Part shown: piece by piece, positions 1 to 6,483 of the stretch
Layout: each line of letters begins with the position of its first letter
Numbering within the stretch: position 1 is the first letter of the stretch
Translations under genes and position numbers: made by a program
Notes under the pieces: generated by a model
What the model was told of the DNA's origin: nothing
The model's input: only the letters and a program-made list of their open reading frames with translations
Databases searched by the model: none
Assembly (NCBI GenBank): GCA_937941745.1
Contig: CALDGV010000043.1
Span: 1-6,483 of the forward strand
From: an uncultured Prosthecobacter sp.
GTDB lineage: Bacteria > Verrucomicrobiota > Verrucomicrobiia > Verrucomicrobiales > Verrucomicrobiaceae
Reading direction: 5' to 3'
DNA: 6,483 nucleotides

Positions 1-63
1 CCAGCTGTGAGTGATCTACCAAATAGCCTCCCTTTTGTTGCCAAACAAGAACCAGCACCGACC
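1..63. other. Leader region upstream of the DUF488 start, no promoter recognised
   Basis: These bases are open in frame with the DUF488 gene and hold a GTG at 7 that could be an alternative start. I see no convincing -35/-10 pair, operator palindrome or strong ribosome binding site. The operon promoter, or an upstream gene, is probably outside the window. Confidence 0.4.
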
Positions 64-471
64 ATGTCAATCCGCCTCAAAACCTACCAAGCGGGTAGCG
101 ACCGCAAACGCGGCGAAGGTCTTCGTATCGGCACCGTTCGCTTTCTGCCTCGGGGTGTGCTGAAGAAGAACTATGCCAAGGAAAACTACTTCGATGTCTG
201 GCTCCCCACCCTGGCACCCAGCCGCAAACTCCTGAGCGACATGAAGCAGCGCGAGAAGAAAGGGGAGGACTGGGAAATCCTCTGGCCGATCTTCAAGGCT
301 CGATACGAGCGGGAAATGCTCGGCAATACCGAAAGCCGCCAGACATTGCTCCTCTTGGCTAAACTCTCGGCTCAAACTCCTATCGCCATCGGCTGCTACT
401 GTGCCAACGAGAAGCGCTGCCACCGCTCGCTGCTTCATAACCTCATCCGTAAAGCCTCCATATCCAGATGA
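64..471 (+). CDS. DUF488 family protein (YeaO-like), possible accessory gene of the defence operon
   Basis: This encodes a 135-residue soluble protein if it starts at the ATG at 64. Seen in the sequence: an N-terminal 'RIGTVRFLPRGV' block (about residues 21-32), then 'YFDVWLPTLAPS' (42-53), and a C-terminal block with C111-x-C113, C119, H120 and R121 ('CYC....CHRSLL'). This order, with an Arg/Pro-Arg-Gly block, a 'W...LAPS' block and a terminal Cys...CHR block, is the DUF488/YeaO pattern. The family is widespread and has no settled biochemical function; the Cys/His cluster suggests a thiol or metal site, which is inference. No signal peptide or membrane segment is seen. The frame is also open upstream, with a GTG at 7 that would add 19 residues. 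I prefer ATG 64 because the family-like sequence begins there ('MSIRLKTYQAG') and the upstream residues look unconserved. Neither start has a good ribosome binding site. The stop is 3 bases before the next gene, so co-translation is likely. Confidence 0.82.
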   Translation: MSIRLKTYQAGSDRKRGEGLRIGTVRFLPRGVLKKNYAKENYFDVWLPTLAPSRKLLSDMKQREKKGEDWEILWPIFKARYEREMLGNTESRQTLLLLAKLSAQTPIAIGCYCANEKRCHRSLLHNLIRKASISR

Positions 472-474
472 GCC

Positions 475-3400
475 ATGCCTACACCTCCCGAACAGCTCGA
501 ACAGGCGCTTGCCAGCAAGATCGCGAAGTCCGTCCAGACCTCACCTGAGGATGCTTTGTTGGGCTTTCTCGACGTTGACGAGGGTGCACAGCAGGAGGTT
601 TTGCAATTCCTGCGGAATCGCCCCAGCTTCCTGAGTGTCAGCCATTGCCTGAGCCGATACCCGGCTCTGAGCTGCTATGGGCTTGCTGTGGCTGCACCCA
701 TTGGTTTGCAAGACGATGAAGTGGGCGGCAGTGCCTTTTATGGAGGTTGGCAGTCAGCCTTTGGCTATTCGCCCCCGGCCAGTGAGCGTGAAGTGCTTGC
801 ACACAAGTTCGTGGAGTGTCTGGACCGACTCGGGCTTCCTTACGGGACGATTTTCCCCGATCAAGAGCTGCACATCCGTGGCGGTTGTTACCTGTTTCAT
901 GGTGCGATCCTGCCTCATTTCGTTGAGCCTCTGCGGGCGGCACTTGAATCTGCACAGAGGACAAGGCCTTTGCCCGATCCAGATGACGCGGATAGGGCTG
1001 CTTCATTCGCCACTTACCTCGCGGAGAAAGTCCATCCTGCCCAGCAAAGGCTGCGGAAGACACTGCAATCCAGAGTAGGCTCTTTCTTGGTAAGGCGGCT
1101 TGTTCGCTGGCTTCTGACGAGAGATGACTCGCTGTTCCCGCCGCACATCAAGCCGCTCCTTCAGGAACAGAAAGAACGCGGGATCTTTGTGAGGGGGCCA
1201 TTTGTTCAGTTTGATGAGACTGAGGGACGACTCCAGCTCGTGCTGCCGGCACAAACGTCGAGCGTGGCCGACTCCGCGACTCGCTGGCTGGTCTCCGGAA
1301 GGCAGTATCGAGCCTCTTCCGAGCAGCCTCCGATTCCTTTGGAGGAACTCGGCATCGAAGGGACGGATTTTAATGTCACGCTCTCGCATCTTCAAGGAGG
1401 GCGGGAAAATGTTGTTTATCACCTTCAATCAGGCGTCCCCTTGGATCGTGGCTTCCGTCTTTTTGATGCAGCGACGGGCAGGGAAAGAAAGGCAAGCGGT
1501 TCGGCCACTCCTTCGATCGAATTGGCTCCGGGCCAGATCTATCTGGTGTTGCTGAATGATGCCGCCTTGGTCAAAAGCGATCATCCCGAGGAGACTGCAG
1601 GTGACGCCCGTTACCTCCGCGTTCAGGTATCTCCTGGCTCAGATGCCGTAATCATCGAGCACGAAGGTCTGGAATGGACCCTCAGGCCGAGGGTGCGGCC
1701 AGGACTTTATCTGAGCTGGTCTGATGATCGGCTTTTCAGAGCAAGCCGTTCTGTCGATGGAGCCGAGGTGCTGGTCGATTACGGCTATGGCCCTGACCTC
1801 ACCTGTGTCATACCTGTGGACTGCCAGGATCAAGCTGTGGTTCGCTTCTCCTCACGATTCGATCCTCAACATGATGCCGAACAGAACTGCCCTATCGGTT
1901 CCCTTGGAGATGGGGTTCGTCTAGTGCGCATGGATGAAGCACTCAAGGGTTGGATTGCTACCCTCCCTCCGGCCGTTCACGCCATCACGATCAGTCTTGA
2001 GTGCGATGGGCGTCGAATGACACAAGAGATCATTCACTGGAAAGGACTCCAAAGAATCTCCATTTACGGAGATTTTTATTGTGACCGCCTTCCCCTCAAC
2101 ATGGGTCCAGTCACAGGCTTCCAGACGAAGGAGCAAGCCCTGCTGAGGCCGCGAACCAGAGGTGGCAAAGCCGAGATGAGCTTTACCAAGCTAGGCCGTC
2201 TTGAGTCCGAGAAATGGGAAGTGCCTGCCAATCGTGTGGGAATGGTGATCGTGAGTGCAGATGGCTCTCCGACCGAGATCGCGGAGGGCAGTGAAGTGGA
2301 AATCCTTCCCAATGACAATCGTGTGATTCAGTTCCGAACAGGGGGATTGTTGCCCGTGCGCCTTACCTGCAATGGGGCACCCCTCGGGGAAATTTCACTC
2401 GAGCGGCCCGTTTTATCGAAGTTTCTCAGTTCAATCGCAGGAGAGTATGGTCGGACAGGTCGTCTGAAAGCAGAGACGGTGATGGATGTGCCGGGAGAAA
2501 AGTCCTGGTCTGTCCTTAACTGGAGGACACCTCAGACTGCCAAGGAGTGCCGTCTTGAATCCAGCAACGATAGGAATCATGTAACTTGGTTGATCCGCAA
2601 AGTTTCAGTGAGCGGAGTCACAGCTCTTCGCATAAGGCTCTATGACTTTTCCAGAATGATCGCCGGTGAAGAAGCTGAAGGTAAGATTCCGCTGACCATT
2701 CCCATCGAAGCCGAATCCAATGCCGAAGTATTGTTGGGCAAAGGCTTCTCCTGTTCCGTGCGCCGCAAACCAGAGAATTTGGTTCAAGTTCAGCTCTCAT
2801 TCGACCGGGCGGAAATGCGTGGTGCCGTTTGGGTGACTGAGTTGGAATGCTTGTTGATTGATAGCACAGAATGGCAGCCTGTCATGAGCCGGGAAGCTCA
2901 TGGGCGTCTGGCCGTGACAAGGCTCGTGTTCATCGGGGGGACACCTGAATCTGGGGAAGGGATGTCGCCTTTGGCAGATCTGTTCTGGGGTAAACCCTTT
3001 GAACCGCTTGCTGCCAATTCACCCGCCTGGAGTCTCAAGGGAATTCACTTAGCAAGATGGCTTTCCGGGCTTCAATGGTTGCTTTCGTGCAAATATCCTA
3101 CTCCGGTCTGGCATCAGAATGGAAGTCGCTTCAAATCGCTGTCCCAGCGCCTATCTGCAGTGTGCTTGATGCATGGAGATCAAGAGCGGACCATGTGGTG
3201 GACGCATGCCATCACGGAACTCCAAAACCATGCCTGCGAAGCCCAGCCTGTGATCATGCCATGCTTGTTGATTTCATGCAGCTTTAAGATGTCAGCCACG
3301 ACGTTGAAGGGCACTGACTTCGGAGTCCTGACTGTCGCTGGAATCATCACCAAAGCTTTTTTTGAAGCGAGCCTTTACGAGGGCAGAACCGAAAACCATG

Positions 3401-4092
3401 TCTTAGAGTATGTGAAGCAGGCCTGTGCCGAAAAAAGGATCGATGTGGACCTGCTCTGTCATTTCTCCAGATGGCATCAGTTGCTGGCAAACCATCCCGT
3501 GAAATTCGGAGACTTTCAGTATCGGGACTGGTCCAACAAGCTTGCCATCAAATGCAAAGGACGAGAACTCTGTGATGATGGCGGTCATTGGGAGTTGCTT
3601 TCGCCCAGTCATTTGATCGCGTGCCTCTCCAAGGCAAAACGCAGAGCTGACGTGCTGCTGAGCGTTTCTGAACAAGATTACGGACACTGGCTGAGCGGCC
3701 CAATCTCATTTCTTTGGGGTTCGCGTGACAGGGTTCTCACGGCCATCGCAGGGATCTTAGGCCCACGTTTGCTAGGCGCACCGGCAGAAGTCTTGCTGTG
3801 CCCCCTGACCAAGTCCGATCTACTCGCTGAGGATCGGCACAGAAAAGAGTTTCTCGGCAATATCATGATGGCGAGCTGTCTGCTGGCGCTGGCTATGCGT
3901 GCCAAGGCGGCCGGCATCATCACTACATCACAAGCTGATTCAGGCCTTCACAGCCTGATCCCATCTATGCCTAATAATCCAGACAGTGATGACAAAATGA
4001 GTGCCCAGATTCAACTCATCCTAGGCACTGCGCCAGAGTTGTTCTCCTTCTACTACTTGCTCTTCACCCTCTCACTTCCTCCCGTCCCATGA
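475..4092 (+). CDS. Large uncharacterised protein (1205 aa), DruH-like candidate partner of the downstream helicase
   Basis: I do not recognise a catalytic fold with confidence. ATG 475 is the natural start: it is 3 bases after the preceding stop, and the next in-frame ATG is only at residue 486. Residues 1-235 form a mixed alpha/beta N-terminal region with a conserved-looking 'YLFHGAILPHFVEPLRAAL' stretch (H142, P147, H148), followed by a basic helical stretch (190-215). Residues about 240-840 are rich in short beta strands with Pro-Gly turns (for example 'LAPGQIYLVLLND' and 'RPRVRPGLYLSW'), suggesting stacked beta-sandwich or Ig-like modules. From about 850 to the end it is helical and rich in Trp, Cys and His. 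There is no Walker motif, nuclease signature, signal peptide or clear transmembrane segment. It overlaps the helicase gene by 4 bases. Its size and position match DruH, the large partner of DruE in type III Druantia systems; this is a context-based inference with faint family resemblance. Alternatively it could be an unrelated helicase-associated orphan. The reading frame is intact throughout. Confidence 0.85.
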   Translation: MPTPPEQLEQALASKIAKSVQTSPEDALLGFLDVDEGAQQEVLQFLRNRPSFLSVSHCLSRYPALSCYGLAVAAPIGLQDDEVGGSAFYGGWQSAFGYSPPASEREVLAHKFVECLDRLGLPYGTIFPDQELHIRGGCYLFHGAILPHFVEPLRAALESAQRTRPLPDPDDADRAASFATYLAEKVHPAQQRLRKTLQSRVGSFLVRRLVRWLLTRDDSLFPPHIKPLLQEQKERGIFVRGPFVQFDETEGRLQLVLPAQTSSVADSATRWLVSGRQYRASSEQPPIPLEELGIEGTDFNVTLSHLQGGRENVVYHLQSGVPLDRGFRLFDAATGRERKASGSATPSIELAPGQIYLVLLNDAALVKSDHPEETAGDARYLRVQVSPGSDAVIIEHEGLEWTLRPRVRPGLYLSWSDDRLFRASRSVDGAEVLVDYGYGPDLTCVIPVDCQDQAVVRFSSRFDPQHDAEQNCPIGSLGDGVRLVRMDEALKGWIATLPPAVHAITISLECDGRRMTQEIIHWKGLQRISIYGDFYCDRLPLNMGPVTGFQTKEQALLRPRTRGGKAEMSFTKLGRLESEKWEVPANRVGMVIVSADGSPTEIAEGSEVEILPNDNRVIQFRTGGLLPVRLTCNGAPLGEISLERPVLSKFLSSIAGEYGRTGRLKAETVMDVPGEKSWSVLNWRTPQTAKECRLESSNDRNHVTWLIRKVSVSGVTALRIRLYDFSRMIAGEEAEGKIPLTIPIEAESNAEVLLGKGFSCSVRRKPENLVQVQLSFDRAEMRGAVWVTELECLLIDSTEWQPVMSREAHGRLAVTRLVFIGGTPESGEGMSPLADLFWGKPFEPLAANSPAWSLKGIHLARWLSGLQWLLSCKYPTPVWHQNGSRFKSLSQRLSAVCLMHGDQERTMWWTHAITELQNHACEAQPVIMPCLLISCSFKMSATTLKGTDFGVLTVAGIITKAFFEASLYEGRTENHVLEYVKQACAEKRIDVDLLCHFSRWHQLLANHPVKFGDFQYRDWSNKLAIKCKGRELCDDGGHWELLSPSHLIACLSKAKRRADVLLSVSEQDYGHWLSGPISFLWGSRDRVLTAIAGILGPRLLGAPAEVLLCPLTKSDLLAEDRHRKEFLGNIMMASCLLALAMRAKAAGIITTSQADSGLHSLIPSMPNNPDSDDKMSAQIQLILGTAPELFSFYYLLFTLSLPPVP
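4089..4092 (+). promoter_or_regulatory. ATGA start/stop overlap coupling the 1205-aa gene to the helicase gene
   Basis: The helicase ATG (4089-4091) overlaps the upstream TGA (4090-4092). The bases before the ATG are pyrimidine-rich (roughly 4066-4088, mostly C and T), with no Shine-Dalgarno sequence. Initiation of the helicase therefore probably depends on ribosomes terminating on the upstream gene, which would keep the two products in a fixed ratio. The overlap is seen directly; the coupling is inferred. Confidence 0.6.
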
Positions 4093-6483
4093 GTCGCGAA
4101 ATTGACCCCATCGCACTGCAAGATGAACTGCAACAGCGCATTCATCGTTACCTGTTAACGGCGCTCCCTATTAGCCGACGCTTTCCAGAGCTGCGTGCGC
4201 AAGCGGAGAAGCTCATCAACAAGCCGGACACTGTGATTAAAGGTCCGTTTCTTGAGGCCATACCCGATTTTCCCAAAGGGCATTCTCTCAAACAGCTCGT
4301 TGATGAGGGGGTTCTGCATGATGGCTTTTCATGTCTTGGCTCGCCGGTGTTTGAACGGCCGTTACATCAGCATCAAGAGAAGGCGATTCGAGATGTAGTG
4401 ACAGAAAAAAAGAACGTTGTTGTTGCCACAGGCACGGGTTCAGGAAAAACCGAGTGCTTCCTATTCCCGCTCATCGACTGTCTCTTGAAGGCAAATCTCA
4501 CCGGACAGCCAGGAATCCGGGCGATTATTGTCTATCCGTTAAATGCACTAGCGAATGACCAACTCTACCAAAGATTGGCTCCCATCCTCGCAGGCAAACT
4601 CGCTGATTATGGGATTACGGTGGGTCGCTACACCGGCCAAACCAGGGCTGACATGTCACGCGATCAAATCGCCACACAACTGCTCGCCAGCGACTTCATC
4701 AAACAGATCTTCCCGGAAGGCATTCCCAAGAACTGGCTCCTTTCACGCGAGGAGATGCTGGAAACGCCCCCCAATGTGCTTGTCACCAACTACGCCATGC
4801 TGGAGCATTTGCTGCTGTTACCGCACAACCGCCCCTTGTTTCATGGGGTTGACCTCAAGTTTTTGGTCCTGGATGAGCTTCACAGTTACTCGGGAACCCA
4901 GGCCACTGAGGTTGCCATGCTGCTGCGTAAATTGCTGAATCGTTACTCTAAAGGAAAGGATGTGCGCTGCATTGGAACCAGCGCCAGTCTCTCGTCCGAG
5001 GCGGGAGAAGGAAAGAAGGTCGCAGAGTTCGCCTCGCGTCTTTTTCATGCGCCCTTTGACATCCCAATCACAGCCAAACGACAGCGCCATCGTCTCCTAA
5101 GCTCGGCCCCCCATGCAACTGGCTTCACACTGCAGGAATGGTGCAAACTCAAAGACTTGCTAGCCCGTGTCCGGGAAATCGCATCCGAGGCTGATGCGAT
5201 CAAAGCATGGAACGACTCGGTCATTAGCGATGAGATTGACCTTCTGGTGGACGCTGCTCAAGAGAGCCTCTCAAAGGCTCTTTCTAAGGCACTCGGTGCT
5301 GATCCTGGAATTCAAAAGCTTGCGGAGATTCTTTCTGCTGAAGGCAGTATTCTGGTGTCTGAGGTGGCGGATCGGCTTTTCGGATCAGCGGGCAGTAGTC
5401 ATGAAAGGCAGGAAGCTGTGCGCGCCATGGTGATGGTAGGTGCGTATGCTCGTGAGGCACCAGATGGCTACCCATTGTTGCCAGCGCGGTATCACATCTT
5501 CACGAAAGGCATGGAAGATGCCACGATTCAACTGGCTCCAGCAAAAATATCTAAGGAACACGCTATTAAGCTACGCCTGAACAGCGAGTTTCATGATGTG
5601 GATTCACATGCACCTCGCTTCCGCCTGCTGACCTGCCGAAAATGTGGCGAGCTTTACTTCGAGGGCTGGGAAAGCACTGGCAGGCAGATGATCCAACCCG
5701 AGCGTGGCAAGGGACTGAAGCGTAGCGTCTTCTGGTTACGCCCAAAGGATTCAGTCGTCCTAGCAGATGATGAACCCGATAGTGAAACTGACGCCCCTGG
5801 GGCACCGCATCACGAGCATGAATGCTTTATTCACCCAGATACTGGGGCTTGCTGTGATTTCCTTCCGGAGGGAGAAGACGAATCCGAATGGATCAAAACA
5901 TGGCGAGCGCAGATGGCGAAGGAAGATGACGATGACAAACTGAGCGGAACTGCTCGTGTCACGCACTGTCATTCTTGTGGCAGCGTAGAGCGAACGGAAA
6001 TCATCACGCCATTTCACCCTGGAGATCAGGCTCTCTCAGCAACCATCTGTGATTGTCTGTATGAGGCTATCCCAAAGAAGCAGGGATGCGAGCGTTACCC
6101 CGGCGAGGGCAGGGCATTGCTAGTGTTCAGTGACAACCGTCAGGATGCAGCGTTCTTCGCGCCCAGCCTTCAGCGAAGCCATGAGGAAATTTTGCTGCGT
6201 TGGCGTGTAATCCGTGAATTACGAAATCACGAGGGCAGAGCCAAGCTGATGGATGTTGCCACAGCCCTGGGTGACGATGGTTTGCTCCGGAAAGGATTCA
6301 CGGACGAAAACGGCCGTCCCTTGAAGCCCGAGGATGCTGAGAAGCACTTCAAAGCGCTTCTACTGGGAGAATTCTGCACTCCAGGGGGGGCGCGTTCGTC
6401 TCTGGAAGACCTTGGCATCGTGGAGGTGAGCTACACGATGGACTTGGCTGAACTCGCCGAGAGGGCTGGAATCAGGCACGTTC
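4089..6483 (+). CDS. druE: DEAD/DExH-box superfamily 2 helicase, DUF1998-associated (DruE-like), 3' truncated by window end
   Basis: This is the first 798 codons of a large ATP-dependent helicase; no stop occurs before the window ends. Visible motifs: a Q-motif-like 'ERPLHQHQEKAI' before motif I; motif I (Walker A) 'ATGTGSGKT' at residues 113-121; motif Ia 'YPLNALANDQ' at 149-158; 'TNYAMLE' at 233-239; motif II DELH at 262-265; motif III 'GTSAS' at 296-300. Then comes a helical region, 'PARYH' at 465-469, and a Cys-pair insertion (C516-x2-C519, C627-x2-C630, with C579, C588 and C589 between). 'LLVFSDNRQDAAFFA' (about 677-691) opens the second RecA lobe. The FSDxRQDAAFFA block and the PARYH segment are typical of the COG1205/DUF1998 helicases that include DruE. 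Motifs V and VI and DUF1998 lie outside the window. The role is probably translocation on or unwinding of nucleic acid in an anti-phage system. The symbol is tentative; MrfA-, DrmA- or Lhr-like relatives are less likely given the large insertion and the neighbour. Confidence 0.9.
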   Translation, partial: MSREIDPIALQDELQQRIHRYLLTALPISRRFPELRAQAEKLINKPDTVIKGPFLEAIPDFPKGHSLKQLVDEGVLHDGFSCLGSPVFERPLHQHQEKAIRDVVTEKKNVVVATGTGSGKTECFLFPLIDCLLKANLTGQPGIRAIIVYPLNALANDQLYQRLAPILAGKLADYGITVGRYTGQTRADMSRDQIATQLLASDFIKQIFPEGIPKNWLLSREEMLETPPNVLVTNYAMLEHLLLLPHNRPLFHGVDLKFLVLDELHSYSGTQATEVAMLLRKLLNRYSKGKDVRCIGTSASLSSEAGEGKKVAEFASRLFHAPFDIPITAKRQRHRLLSSAPHATGFTLQEWCKLKDLLARVREIASEADAIKAWNDSVISDEIDLLVDAAQESLSKALSKALGADPGIQKLAEILSAEGSILVSEVADRLFGSAGSSHERQEAVRAMVMVGAYAREAPDGYPLLPARYHIFTKGMEDATIQLAPAKISKEHAIKLRLNSEFHDVDSHAPRFRLLTCRKCGELYFEGWESTGRQMIQPERGKGLKRSVFWLRPKDSVVLADDEPDSETDAPGAPHHEHECFIHPDTGACCDFLPEGEDESEWIKTWRAQMAKEDDDDKLSGTARVTHCHSCGSVERTEIITPFHPGDQALSATICDCLYEAIPKKQGCERYPGEGRALLVFSDNRQDAAFFAPSLQRSHEEILLRWRVIRELRNHEGRAKLMDVATALGDDGLLRKGFTDENGRPLKPEDAEKHFKALLLGEFCTPGGARSSLEDLGIVEVSYTMDLAELAERAGIRHV

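Noticed and set aside
67..438. Minus-strand open frame of 123 codons opposite the DUF488 gene
   Set aside because: It lies wholly inside a recognisable family gene on the plus strand; its product is low-complexity, Ala/Leu-rich and matches no family I know.
401..634. Plus-strand open frame spanning the junction of the first two genes
   Set aside because: It overlaps both better-supported genes in another frame, and its product is Arg/Ser/Pro-rich and typical of a shadow frame.
2883..2902. Perfect 7-bp inverted repeat (CATGAGC / GCTCATG) with a 6-base loop inside the 1205-aa gene
   Set aside because: A few inverted repeats of this size are expected by chance in 6.5 kb. It lies mid-gene with no T tract after it, so it is not a terminator.
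3357..3363. T TTT TTT slippery-type run in the 1205-aa gene
   Set aside because: It is in slippery phase, but there is no stimulatory element and the zero frame continues cleanly for 240 more codons.
4146..4160. CGTTA-N5-TAACG inverted repeat near the start of the helicase gene
   Set aside because: The arms are only 5 bp and it lies within coding sequence; no operator partner or promoter is nearby.
4555..4938. Plus-strand 127-codon open frame inside the helicase gene
   Set aside because: The helicase frame over the same bases carries TNYAMLE and DELH, so this alternative frame is a shadow.
5925..5939. DDDDK sequence in the helicase (residues 613-617), identical to the enteropeptidase recognition site
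   Set aside because: It is part of an acidic linker in a native bacterial gene; a chance match with no sign of an engineered tag.
4089..6483. Alternative assignment of the helicase to DISARM (DrmA) or to the Dpd 7-deazaguanine system
   Set aside because: No DrmB/DrmC, methyltransferase, DpdA-like or PLD gene is present in the window, and the large orphan partner fits Druantia III better. Flanks outside the window could still change this.

Overview
The window is a tightly packed, co-directional (+ strand) three-gene block from a bacterium. Base composition looks mid-50s % GC by eye. No rRNA, tRNA, insertion sequence, CRISPR array or phage gene is visible. None of the three genes has a clear Shine-Dalgarno sequence in front of it. 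The host phylum cannot be fixed from this sequence.

Layout: (1) about 64-471, a small DUF488-family protein with the family's C-terminal CxC...CHR signature. (2) 475-4092, a 1205-residue protein that I cannot place in any well-characterised enzyme family. It starts 3 bases after the first gene stops and looks like a mixed N-terminal domain, a long beta-rich middle and a helical, Trp-rich C-terminal part. (3) 4089 to beyond the window end, the first 798 codons of a very large DEAD/DExH superfamily 2 helicase. It has intact motifs I, Ia, Ib-like, II (DELH) and III, a Cys-pair insertion, and the 'FSDxRQDAAFFA' signature of the DUF1998-associated (COG1205-type) helicases. Genes 2 and 3 overlap by ATGA.

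A very large orphan protein translated together with a very large DUF1998-type helicase is the architecture of type III Druantia anti-phage systems (DruH + DruE). My best reading is a Druantia III-like defence operon with a DUF488 protein as a possible extra component. The helicase assignment is strong. The DruE assignment is good but not proven, because the second RecA motifs and the DUF1998 region lie outside the window. The DruH assignment rests mainly on size, context and faint family resemblance. The role of the DUF488 protein in the system is inferred only from its position.

There is no gene-free stretch longer than 63 bases, so no promoter or terminator can be assigned inside the window. 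The operon promoter, if it lies before the DUF488 gene, is upstream of base 1 or in the first few dozen bases.
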